Shown in pieces: positions 15,610 to 23,553 of a stretch of 39,376 bases of DNA (position 1 is the stretch's first letter; every line of letters starts with the position of its first letter). Made by a program: the position numbers and the translations under genes. Under the pieces are notes generated by a model. The model made no database searches. It saw nothing but the letters and a program-made list of their open reading frames with translations, and was not told the DNA's origin. This DNA is from Streptomyces sp. SID10853 (GTDB lineage: Bacteria > Actinomycetota > Actinomycetes > Streptomycetales > Streptomycetaceae), in assembly GCF_010548145.1 (NCBI RefSeq), contig NZ_JAAGLN010000044.1:1-39376 (forward strand), written 5' to 3'.

Positions 15610-18543
15610 CTACGCCAGCTGGCGCCGTACCAGCTCGTGCAGGCGGCCGCCCGTGTCTGCGAGCAGCTGGGACGGGGGGCCCTGCTGGACTATGTGGCCG
15701 TCCGCCATGACGAGCACCCGGTCCGCGTCCATGACCGTCGACAGGCGGTGCGCGATGACCACCCGGGTCGCGTTCAGCGCACGTGTGCTGTCGATGACGG
15801 TGCGCTGGGTCTCGTTGTCCAGCGCGCTCGTGGCCTCGTCGAAGAACAGGATGCGGGGGCGGCGGATCAGCGCCTGCGCGATCATGAGGCGCTGGCGCTG
15901 GCCGCCCGAGATCGCGCCGCCGCCGGCGATCATCGTGTGCAGCCCCATCGGCATCCGCCTGATGTCGTCGGCGAGCCCCGCCAGTTCCGCCGCCTCCCAC
16001 GCCTCCTCCTGCGTGAACACCTCGGCACCGCAGATGCAGTCCAGGATCGAACCGGTCAGCGGCTGCGCGTTCTGCAGGACGACCCCGCACTGCCGGCGCA
16101 CCGCCGCCTGGTCGAGCGCCGTGAGGTCCTGGCCGTCGTACAGCACACCGCCCGTGACCGGCCGGTCGAAGCCGATGAGGAGCCGCAGGAGCGTCGACTT
16201 GCCGCAGCCGCTCGGGCCGACGACCGCGACGAACTCGCCCGGACTGATGGAGAGCGACACGTCGTCGAGGACGAGCGGGCCGTCGTCCGTGTACCGGAAG
16301 GACACCCCGCGCGCCTCGATCTCGCCCGTCAGGGTGCCCGGCCGGGTGCTGGCGGCGCGTACCTCGGGTGCCTCGTCGAGTACCGGCTTGATCTGCTCGA
16401 ACATGGGCAGGACCGCGGCCGCCGACAGCGCCGCGCCGGTGAGCTGGGTGACCGAGGTGAGCAGCATCGTCACCGCGGTGCTGAACGTGAGGAAGTCGCC
16501 CGCCGACATGCTGCCCCGCGCCGGGCCCGCGAGCAGCATGAACATCACGAGTGAACAGAGCGGCAGATAGACGGAGTTGAGGACCGTGGTCAGGTTCTTG
16601 ATGCGCCCCGCGCGCCGCTGGAGCTCCCTGCTGCGCGCGAACTCCCCGGCCCACGCGGCGTACGCGAAGCTCTCCGCGCCCGCGACACGCAGCTTCGGCA
16701 GGCCGCGCAGCGTCTGGAACGCCTGGTTGTTGAGCTTGTTGCCGAGCACCACGAGCCGCCGCTGCCAGCGCAGCTCAAGCAGCCCGAGCGTGAGGAAGAC
16801 GGCGGCGATCACGGCCAGCATGCCGAGGGCCGCCAGGGCGAGGGGCACGCTGTAACAGAGCAGCAGGACGAGGTTCATCACGCCGACGGTGCCCGACTGC
16901 ACCACCACGGGCCCCACCCCGGACAGAAGCCGGCGGATCGAGCTGATACCCATGGCCGCACTGGCCAGCTCGCCCGTGGAGCGCGACGCGAAGAAGCGGG
17001 TCGGCAGCCGCAGCAGCCGGTCCCACACGGCCGGTTGCAGGGTGCCCTCGATCCGGCCCTCCATCCGCAGGATCGTCAGGTTCTGCAGCAGCATGAACGC
17101 CGCCGACACGATGCTCGTCACCATCACCGCGAGCGAGACCTGGACGATCAGGTCCGACTCGGCGTTCGGTACGTAATCGCCGAGTACCCGCCCGGTCGCG
17201 ACCGGCACCAGGGCGCCGATCACCACCGTCACCAGCCCGGCCCCGAGCAGGTTCCGTACGTCGGCCCGGGTGCCGCGCGCACTGAACCGCAGCAGCCGCA
17301 GCGGGCCGAGCGGCCGGTCGGGCAGCGGCCGGTACAGCATCACGGCCCGCGGTTCGAACTCCTCCGCGTTGTCCTCGCCGATCCGGGTGCGCCGCCCGCT
17401 GGTGGGGTGCACCGCCTCGTACCCGCCGCGCCGCCACAGGAGCGCGACCGGGGCGCCGGACGCGGCCCGGTGGCCCACCAGCGGCCCGGTGTTCTCGCGC
17501 CACCAGCGCCCGTCGAGGCGGACGCCGCGGCTGCGGATCCGCGAGGCGACCGTGATCTGCTCGACCGGGTCGGTCCGCTCGCTCACGGCGCCGCCCCTGG
17601 CGGGCCCGGTGAGCGTGATCCCGGCCGCTTCGGCGACCAGCTTGCACGCGGCGTACGTCGTGTCGTCACCGCTCCCGGACGGCGTGCGCCGCGAACTCCC
17701 CCTGCCCTGGCGGCCGATCGACGCGATCAGGGTCCGGTCGGCGTTCTCGCGTACGGTCTCGCCCGCCTTGATACCGGCCGCCGTGCGGGTCTCGTGCGCA
17801 CTCTCCAGCCGCTCGATCCACCGGTCGAGTGCCGAGAGCAGCCGGAACTGCTGATTGACCATGCGCTGCCACATCGCCCCGTCGACCAGCAGGTCACCGG
17901 CCGCGTCCGCGCTGTACGACGCCCCGTACTGCACACTGCCCGGCATGACCGGCAGCCACAGGACGTCGTCGTCGTTCACGGAGCCGACGGAGCCGCCGAC
18001 GGAGCCGACGGAGCCGCCGACACGGCCGTCGGCCGGGCCGTCGGTGGGCCCGCCCGCCGTGTCGTCGCCGGCCGTCCTGCCGTCGAGCGGGGCCTCGAAC
18101 AGCACCCGCTGGCTGCGGCCCACCCCCAGCGCGAAGGCGTGCTCCAGCAGGCTCAGGGCCGAGTCCTGGGTGTCGTACTGGCTGAGGTACTGCTGGTCGT
18201 ACGCCCACGCGTCGTCGCCGTAGTCGGGCCGCTGCAGCTCCCGCAGCGCGATACGGCGCAGCGCGCACCCCCGCAGCGGCCGCCCCACCAGGGTGTGCTG
18301 CGGGCCGTCGACCGGACCGAGGAGCAGCGTCCCCGACTCCAGCCGGCCCAGGAAGTGCCAGTGCCCCTGTGCGGCGGCGTCCACCGCGAACAGGTCGAGC
18401 GCGCCCCCGACGACGAGCCAGAGCACCTGGGGCCCGTCGAGGGACAGGCTGCGCAGACCGGTGCAGTCCACCGGCGCGCCGAGCGAGCCGAACGCGGCGG
18501 TCACCTGGTCGCCCGCGGCGTGCTCCGGGTGGGTGTGCGTCAC
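15610..18543 (-). CDS. NHLP-type peptide export ABC transporter, second permease/ATPase
   Basis: This 977-residue protein matches the NHLP bacteriocin-export ATP-binding subunit type. An N-terminal cyclic-nucleotide-binding-like beta domain (VLWLVVGGALDLFAVD, then LESGTLLLGPV) leads into a long linker, six membrane segments (about residues 420-690), and an ABC domain. That domain has Walker A VVGPSGCGKSTLL, signature ISGGQRQRLMIAQAL, Walker B ILFFDEATSALD and switch IAHRLSTV. It lacks a C39 peptidase domain. A GSV(G) repeat tract lies near residues 178-192. The GTG at 18543 is one base after the preceding stop, so translation is coupled. It probably pairs with the C39 exporter and HlyD protein to secrete the 71-residue peptide encoded upstream. 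Confidence 0.92.
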   Translation of the reverse strand: MTHTHPEHAAGDQVTAAFGSLGAPVDCTGLRSLSLDGPQVLWLVVGGALDLFAVDAAAQGHWHFLGRLESGTLLLGPVDGPQHTLVGRPLRGCALRRIALRELQRPDYGDDAWAYDQQYLSQYDTQDSALSLLEHAFALGVGRSQRVLFEAPLDGRTAGDDTAGGPTDGPADGRVGGSVGSVGGSVGSVNDDDVLWLPVMPGSVQYGASYSADAAGDLLVDGAMWQRMVNQQFRLLSALDRWIERLESAHETRTAAGIKAGETVRENADRTLIASIGRQGRGSSRRTPSGSGDDTTYAACKLVAEAAGITLTGPARGGAVSERTDPVEQITVASRIRSRGVRLDGRWWRENTGPLVGHRAASGAPVALLWRRGGYEAVHPTSGRRTRIGEDNAEEFEPRAVMLYRPLPDRPLGPLRLLRFSARGTRADVRNLLGAGLVTVVIGALVPVATGRVLGDYVPNAESDLIVQVSLAVMVTSIVSAAFMLLQNLTILRMEGRIEGTLQPAVWDRLLRLPTRFFASRSTGELASAAMGISSIRRLLSGVGPVVVQSGTVGVMNLVLLLCYSVPLALAALGMLAVIAAVFLTLGLLELRWQRRLVVLGNKLNNQAFQTLRGLPKLRVAGAESFAYAAWAGEFARSRELQRRAGRIKNLTTVLNSVYLPLCSLVMFMLLAGPARGSMSAGDFLTFSTAVTMLLTSVTQLTGAALSAAAVLPMFEQIKPVLDEAPEVRAASTRPGTLTGEIEARGVSFRYTDDGPLVLDDVSLSISPGEFVAVVGPSGCGKSTLLRLLIGFDRPVTGGVLYDGQDLTALDQAAVRRQCGVVLQNAQPLTGSILDCICGAEVFTQEEAWEAAELAGLADDIRRMPMGLHTMIAGGGAISGGQRQRLMIAQALIRRPRILFFDEATSALDNETQRTVIDSTRALNATRVVIAHRLSTVMDADRVLVMADGHIVQQGPPSQLLADTGGRLHELVRRQLA

Positions 18544-18544
18544 G

Positions 18545-20893
18545 TCAGTGCTCCCTGACCAGTTCGGCGTACGGCCCTCCGGCGGCGACCAGCTCCTCGT
18601 GGCGGCCGCGCTCCACGACCTGGCCGTGGTCGAGGACCACGATCTCGTCGCTGTCGCGGACCGTGCTGAGGCGGTGGGCGATGACCACGCAGGCGCAGCC
18701 GCGGCGCCGCAGATTGTCGATGATGACGTGCTCGGTCTCGGCGTCCAGGGCGCTGGTCACCTCGTCGAGCACGAGGACGCTCGGCCGCCTGACCAGGGCC
18801 CGCGCCACTTCGAGCCGCTGGCGCTGCCCGCCGGAGAAGTTCCGCCCGTCCTGCTCGACCCGGCCGTGGATACCGCCCGGCCTGCGCGCCACGACGTCGT
18901 ACAGCGCCGCGTCCCTGAGCGCGTCGACGACCGCCTCGTCCGGGATCGACGGGTCCCAGAGGGCGACGTTGTCACGGACCGTGCCCTCGAAGAGGAACAC
19001 CTCCTGGTCGACGAAGGACACCGACGCGGTCAGCGCGCCCCGCGGGATGTCGTCGAGACGCTGCCCGTCGATGCGGATCGTGCCCTCCCAGGGTGTGTAC
19101 AGACCTGAGATCAGCCGGGAGACCGTCGACTTGCCGCTGCCCGAGCCGCCCACGAGGGCGACCTGCTGTCCGGGTCCCACGGCCAGTGAGAAGCCGGTGA
19201 GGAGGGGCTTGTCGAGCGGGCTGTAGCCGAACGTGATGGCGTCGAGGGTGACGTGTCCCTTGAGACGGCGGGTGCTCGCGGCCGGCGGCCCGGCGCGGTA
19301 GTCGTCGGAGCGCCCGTCGCCCGAGTGTCCGCCGTCGGGGCGCCCGTCGCCCGAGCGTCCGTCGCCGGAACCGGCGCCGCCCGAGGGCGCGTTGTCCGCG
19401 CGGGTGTACACGGCGTCCGCGGGGAAGCTCTCGACGTCCTTCAGCCGCGTCACATCGGCGGCGAAGTCCTGGATTCGGCCCGCCACACCGTTGAGCCGGG
19501 TGATCGGCGCGGTGAAGCGGACCACGAGCGCCTGGAACGCCACCAGGAGCCCCACCGACAGATGCCCGTCGACCGCGCGCAGCCCGCCGATCCACAGGAT
19601 CAGCGCGCTGTTCAGCGTCGCCAGGGTCGGTGCCACGACGCCCAGCCACGCGCTCGGCACCCCGAGGCGCTGCTGCTCCTCAAGAGTGGTGGCGTGCTGC
19701 CCGGCCCAGCGCCGGAAGTAGCCGTTCTCGCCGCCCGTCGCCTTCATCGTCTCGATCAGCTGAAGGCCCGTGTACGAGGTGTTGGTGAGCCGGGCCGTGT
19801 CCGCGCGCAGCTTCTGCGTACGGGTGGCGCGCAGCCGGACCACGATCCGCATCGCGACGACATTGCCGAGCGCGATGCCGACACCGACGAGCGTCAGCTG
19901 TGGGTCGTACGTCCACAGCAGCGCCGCGTACAGCAGCACCACCACACCGTCGACCCCGGCGGCGGTCAGATCGCGGGCGAGGGTCTCGGCGACCGCGTCG
20001 TTCGACTGGAGGCGCTGCACCAGGTCCGCCGGGCTGCGCTGCGCGAAGAACGTCACGGGCAGCCGCAGCAGATGGCCCAGGAAGCGCGCGCTGCTGAGCG
20101 TCGACGAGATGATGCGCCCGCGCAGCAGGTTCGCCTGCTGGAGCCAGGTGAGGACGGCGGTGAGCCCCACCATCGTGGCCATCGAAGCGAACAGGGCACC
20201 GAGCAGCGAGGTCTGGTCGCCGATCAGGAACATGTCGATGTACGTGCGGCTGAGCGCGGGCAGCGCCGCGCCCGTCGCGACCAGGAGCAGGCTGGCGATG
20301 AGCGCGGCGAGCATGGTGCCCGTGGTGCCGCGCAGGCGCGCGGGCAGCGCCCGCAGGACGCCCGGCCTGCGGCCGCCCGGGTGGAAGCCGTCGCCCGGTT
20401 CGAGGACCAGGACGACACCGGTGAAGCTGCTGTCGAACTCCTCGGCGGGCACGAACCTGCGGCCCTTGTCCGGGTCGTTGATGTGGACACCGCGCCGCCC
20501 GAAGCGCCGGCCCATGCCGTCGTGGACGACGTAGTGGTTGAACTCCCAGAAGAGGATCGCGGGCGCCTTGACCTCGGCCAGCGCGGCCGGCTCCATCTGC
20601 ATGCCCTTGGCGGTCATGCCGTAACGGCGCGCGGCCTTCAGGAGGTTGCTGGCCCGTGAGCCGTCGCGCGAGACACCGCAGGCGATACGGAGCTCTTCGA
20701 GGGGGACGTGCCTGCCGTGGTGGGCCAGCACCATGGCCAGCGCGGCGGCGCCGCACTCGACGGCCTCCATCTGGAGGACCGTGGGGGTGCGGACCCGCCG
20801 GTGGCGTATCCGCGGCCGGGGCGCGGGGCGTGCCCTGCGGCGGCCGTGGCCGGCCGGGGGCAGCTTCTGCTGGGCGGCGGGGGAGGGGCTCAC
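18545..20893 (-). CDS. NHLP-type C39 peptidase / ABC exporter
   Basis: This 782-residue PCAT-type transporter cuts double-glycine leaders and exports the core peptide. The N-terminal C39 papain-like domain has Cys47 (MEAVECGAAAL), His120 (EFNHYVVHDG) and Asp140 (VHINDPDKG). Six membrane helices follow (about residues 190-470), then an ABC domain with Walker A VGGSGSGKSTV, signature NFSGGQRQRLEVARAL, Walker B VLVLDEVTSALD and IAHRLSTV. A linker rich in Gly-Asp-Gly-Arg-Ser units joins membrane and ATPase parts. The frame is open to 20995, but GTG 20893 overlaps the hlyD-like stop as GTGA, so it is chosen; the added 34 residues would overlap the upstream gene. Confidence 0.93.
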   Translation of the reverse strand: MSPSPAAQQKLPPAGHGRRRARPAPRPRIRHRRVRTPTVLQMEAVECGAAALAMVLAHHGRHVPLEELRIACGVSRDGSRASNLLKAARRYGMTAKGMQMEPAALAEVKAPAILFWEFNHYVVHDGMGRRFGRRGVHINDPDKGRRFVPAEEFDSSFTGVVLVLEPGDGFHPGGRRPGVLRALPARLRGTTGTMLAALIASLLLVATGAALPALSRTYIDMFLIGDQTSLLGALFASMATMVGLTAVLTWLQQANLLRGRIISSTLSSARFLGHLLRLPVTFFAQRSPADLVQRLQSNDAVAETLARDLTAAGVDGVVVLLYAALLWTYDPQLTLVGVGIALGNVVAMRIVVRLRATRTQKLRADTARLTNTSYTGLQLIETMKATGGENGYFRRWAGQHATTLEEQQRLGVPSAWLGVVAPTLATLNSALILWIGGLRAVDGHLSVGLLVAFQALVVRFTAPITRLNGVAGRIQDFAADVTRLKDVESFPADAVYTRADNAPSGGAGSGDGRSGDGRPDGGHSGDGRSDDYRAGPPAASTRRLKGHVTLDAITFGYSPLDKPLLTGFSLAVGPGQQVALVGGSGSGKSTVSRLISGLYTPWEGTIRIDGQRLDDIPRGALTASVSFVDQEVFLFEGTVRDNVALWDPSIPDEAVVDALRDAALYDVVARRPGGIHGRVEQDGRNFSGGQRQRLEVARALVRRPSVLVLDEVTSALDAETEHVIIDNLRRRGCACVVIAHRLSTVRDSDEIVVLDHGQVVERGRHEELVAAGGPYAELVREH

Positions 20894-21696
20894 GGAAGCA
20901 GCCAATCGATCGGGCGCTGCTCGGCGAGGTGCACGGCGCCGGAGGCCGGGGTCATGGAGTCGAGTGCGTACGGCGGTCCGCCCGCTGACGTCCACGCGTA
21001 ACCCGACGTGGTGGCGGACGACGCGACCAGCCTGACGAGGACCGCGACGGCCGGGCCGCTCTTCGTGAACTGGCCGGCCAGCTCCTTGTCACCGAGGAAG
21101 GCGGCTATCTGCTGCGGGGTCTGCGCACCGCGTCCGACCTGCTGCACGCGGCCGCGCAGCATCCCGTACTGCTGGGCGGGCGCCGACTGGACGGTGAGGT
21201 CGACATCCGCGCCGACCGGCACGGTCGCAGCCCTGTCCGCCGGGACGTACACCAGGGCGAGCAGGGGGTCCTTGGCGCTGCGGGTCTTCTCGACGGTGGC
21301 GACATCGGCGCCGGTGGTGACGACCGCGCCGATCCCGGCGTCGAGTGTGGTCACCCGGCCCGCGTCGATGGTGCGGACGAGCCGGTCGCCGTGCGCCGTA
21401 CGGACCTTGAGGACGGGTGCGTCGGCGGCCAGCCGCTGCCCCTCCTTGGCGAGCACACCCGTGATCTGACCGGTGACGGGGCTCTGGAGGACGTAACTGC
21501 CCTGCGCGTGCGTGAGGACGCCGGGTGCGCGCAGCGTGGACGCCACCGATCCGGTCACCGCCCACACGGCGGCGGCGGCCATCACGACGACCGTCACCAC
21601 CAGGGCGAGCAGGCCCTGCGGCCGGGCGAGGCGCACGGGAAGGTCGAGTTCCTCGGGCGACTGCAGCTTGGACAGGGCCTGTTGGCGGAACTGCAC
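20890..21696 (-). CDS. HlyD-like secretion adaptor of the NHLP export system
   Basis: This 268-residue membrane-fusion protein has one N-terminal membrane helix (GLLALVVTVVVMAAAAVWAV, about residues 29-48) followed by biotinyl-lipoyl-like beta segments (GVLTHAQGSYVLQSPVTGQITGVL and TLDAGIGAVVTTGADV). It is short for the HlyD family, with little coiled coil, which is usual in NHLP systems of monoderm actinobacteria where no outer membrane must be bridged. The stop overlaps the C39 exporter start (GTGA). The gene lies 106 bases behind the precursor peptide gene, across a hairpin. Confidence 0.88.
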   Translation of the reverse strand: MQFRQQALSKLQSPEELDLPVRLARPQGLLALVVTVVVMAAAAVWAVTGSVASTLRAPGVLTHAQGSYVLQSPVTGQITGVLAKEGQRLAADAPVLKVRTAHGDRLVRTIDAGRVTTLDAGIGAVVTTGADVATVEKTRSAKDPLLALVYVPADRAATVPVGADVDLTVQSAPAQQYGMLRGRVQQVGRGAQTPQQIAAFLGDKELAGQFTKSGPAVAVLVRLVASSATTSGYAWTSAGGPPYALDSMTPASGAVHLAEQRPIDWLLP

Positions 21697-21752
21697 GGCG
21701 TTCTTCCCTTACGTTGCGGAGCCGGCGGGGCGACAGGCCCTGACAGCGCCGT

Positions 21753-21788
21753 CAGGCCCCGGAACCCTGGGGAAGGTTCCGGGGCCTG
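21753..21788 (-). terminator. Intra-operon hairpin after the precursor peptide gene
   Basis: A perfect 14-bp stem (21753-21766 with 21775-21788; arm CAGGCCCCGGAACC) has an eight-base loop. It begins 15 bases after the peptide stop. Partial termination here would give more peptide than transporter mRNA, as is common in bacteriocin operons. Confidence 0.75.
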
Positions 21789-21802
21789 TGTGGAGCTGTG
21801 GC

Positions 21803-22018
21803 TCAGGCGCCGGCGATGAGGCCGGTGACGGCGCCGGTGTTGACACCGGTCAGGCCCTCGACCGTGCCGGTGACGGTGCCGACGAGGCCGGAGACCGGGG
21901 CGACGGAGTCGGCCGTGCCGGTCACGCTGCTGACGAGGCCGCCGACGAGACCGCCGGAGACGTTGTCGAGGTCGGCGTCGGAAATTTCGAGGGTCTCGAC
22001 CTGGGGAGTGGTGTTCAT
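21803..22018 (-). CDS. Double-glycine precursor peptide, cysteine-free glycine zipper
   Basis: This 71-residue peptide has a leader of 23 residues ending LDNVSGG. Hydrophobic residues at -4 (Val), -7 (Leu) and -12 (Ile) from the cut site match C39 double-glycine leaders. The predicted 48-residue core starts LVGGLVSSV. It has no Cys, Trp, Tyr, Phe, His, Lys or Arg. Glycines recur every fourth residue at 47-51-55 and 58-62-66-70, forming GxxxG zippers typical of packed membrane helices. With no LanM-like or other modification gene adjacent, an unmodified membrane-active or structural peptide is likely, although databases may label such genes type A2 lantipeptide. The ATG at 22018 has AAGGG about 12 bases upstream. 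Frame extensions to 22216 lack support. Confidence 0.85.
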   Translation of the reverse strand: MNTTPQVETLEISDADLDNVSGGLVGGLVSSVTGTADSVAPVSGLVGTVTGTVEGLTGVNTGAVTGLIAGA

Positions 22019-22409
22019 GATCTGAGCGGGCCCTTCTCTTGGTAATGCGAGCGGGCGGGAATCAGTGGTGCAACTCCCGCGGTGCGGAGGATCAAAGCAC
22101 GATGACGCCTCGTACATCCACTCGGAAGCTGCCCGGTCAGGCATTGCGGGGCGGTGGAATTGCGGCCGGGTGCAGGTCCGTTCACCGGGCCGGGACAGCG
22201 CCTTCACTTGCTCCACAGCTCCGTGGGGAAAAGGGCACTGCGAATTTCAGCAAAATGGACACCCCTGTATTGATGACCAAGGGCGATTATCCGGTTCGTG
22301 CCTGTTCCCGGGACACCGTGACCGGCCTGCGCATTCGGTGTGGAGGTTTACTGACGGTGCTCACTGACGCCGGTCCACCGCTCCGTGGGCCCGTTTCGCC
22401 CACGCCCGG
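22019..22409. other. Long leader / promoter region of the peptide operon
   Basis: These 391 bases lie between the regulator stop and the peptide start, both on the minus strand. The part at about 22230-22350 is AT-richer than its surroundings. On the minus strand it has GATAAT (22291-22286), a possible -10, preceded by GGGAAC about 22 bases upstream. No convincing -35 or gene is seen. If this is the promoter, the leader is about 260 bases long. Confidence 0.35.
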
Positions 22410-23402
22410 TCACAGCCATCCGGAGCGCTGTGCCTGCAAGGCCATTTGGAAGCGGTTCGCCGCGCCCAGCCGGGCCATCAGGATCTGCAGCCTGCGGAAC
22501 AGCGTGCGGCGGCTGATGCCCAGCTCGCGGGCGATGACGTCGTCGCCCGCGCCGCCCGCGAGGAGCCACAGCAGACGGCGGTCGGCGGGTGGCAGGCCGC
22601 CGGGGTGGGTGGTGCGGCCGTGGAACGGCAGGGCGTTCCGCCAGGACTGCTCGAACAGGGCCATGAGCGCCGAGAGCAGACCGCACGGCTGCACGACCAG
22701 CATCGTGTTGTGCACGTCGGCCTCTTTGATCGACAACGACACGAGCGCGTACGCCTCGTCGATGATCACGAGCTTGACCGGCACCGACGGCAGTACCCGT
22801 GCCTGCTCGCCCGCCCTGACGCACGGCTCGACGACCTCCTTGAGATGGCCCGGATGCTCCAGTGACGCCCGCGAGTACACGACACGCTGCGTCACACCGC
22901 GGGCCAGCGTGGCCAGCGCGTCGTCGGTGGCGCCGGTCAGCGGGAAGTACGGCGGTGACTCGAACTGCCGGATCTGGTCGCGGGCGCTCGCCCACGCCTG
23001 GCGAATCCTGGGGCCGACGGCATCGCCGGTCACGACCTCGACCAGATGGTCGTTGTACGCGGCGAGCCGCTGACGCCGGAACGAGTCGAACGCGCCCCCG
23101 ACGCTGATGCGCGACTCCTCGACCTCGGCCGCCCGGTGCCGGGCGAGGATCTCCAGACCCGCGGCCGGCGGGACCGGGGCCACCATGTCCCCGCCCGACT
23201 CGGCGGCACTGGCCAGACCGGCGTCGACCAGCGCGGCGTACGCCGTGGTCAGCTCCGCGCCGTCCAGGCCGGCGGCGGCGCCGACGGCACTCAGCGGCGC
23301 CGGGGCCAGGTCGAGCAGGGCCAGATAGATCCGGACCGCCGCGTGATCGATTCCCAGGAGCCGCAGGGCATCGCCGAGCTTCACGTTCGTCATATGCCCC
23401 AT
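22410..23402 (-). CDS. TrmB-like / LuxR-type transcriptional regulator
   Basis: This 330-residue protein has an N-terminal winged-helix region like TrmB (LGIDHAAVRIYLALLDLAPAPLSAVGAAAGLDGAELTTA is its extent, about residues 13-50), a central phospholipase-D-like sensor segment (VVYSRASLEHPGHLKEV), and a C-terminal LuxR-type helix-turn-helix (DRRLLWLLAGGAGDDVIARE then GISRRTLFRRLQ). Regulators of this layout often accompany actinobacterial peptide clusters. It precedes the precursor peptide on the same strand with a 391-base gap, so it probably has its own transcript. Start is ambiguous: ATG 23402 has GGGAG nine bases upstream; ATG 23393 would be leaderless behind GATAAT. Confidence 0.85.
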   Translation of the reverse strand: MGHMTNVKLGDALRLLGIDHAAVRIYLALLDLAPAPLSAVGAAAGLDGAELTTAYAALVDAGLASAAESGGDMVAPVPPAAGLEILARHRAAEVEESRISVGGAFDSFRRQRLAAYNDHLVEVVTGDAVGPRIRQAWASARDQIRQFESPPYFPLTGATDDALATLARGVTQRVVYSRASLEHPGHLKEVVEPCVRAGEQARVLPSVPVKLVIIDEAYALVSLSIKEADVHNTMLVVQPCGLLSALMALFEQSWRNALPFHGRTTHPGGLPPADRRLLWLLAGGAGDDVIARELGISRRTLFRRLQILMARLGAANRFQMALQAQRSGWL

Positions 23403-23553
23403 TATCGGCGGCTCCCGCCGGGGTGCCTGGCCGATCTGTGCCAGTGGCGCTCCTGGGCCCCGGGCGGGCGGGGTGCGGGCTACCGTCCGGGAGCCGCCGG
23501 CGACCGATGGGCGGCGAGGCGCCCGTCGAGAGCGAAGAGGAAGGTGCACGACC

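Noticed and set aside
21803..22018. Lanthipeptide precursor
   Set aside because: There is no cysteine in the peptide and no lanthionine synthetase in the window, so lanthionine rings cannot form.
22065..22367. A 100-residue plus-strand frame in the peptide leader region
   Set aside because: No ribosome site, irregular codon use, and no recognisable motif; the region is better explained as promoter and leader.
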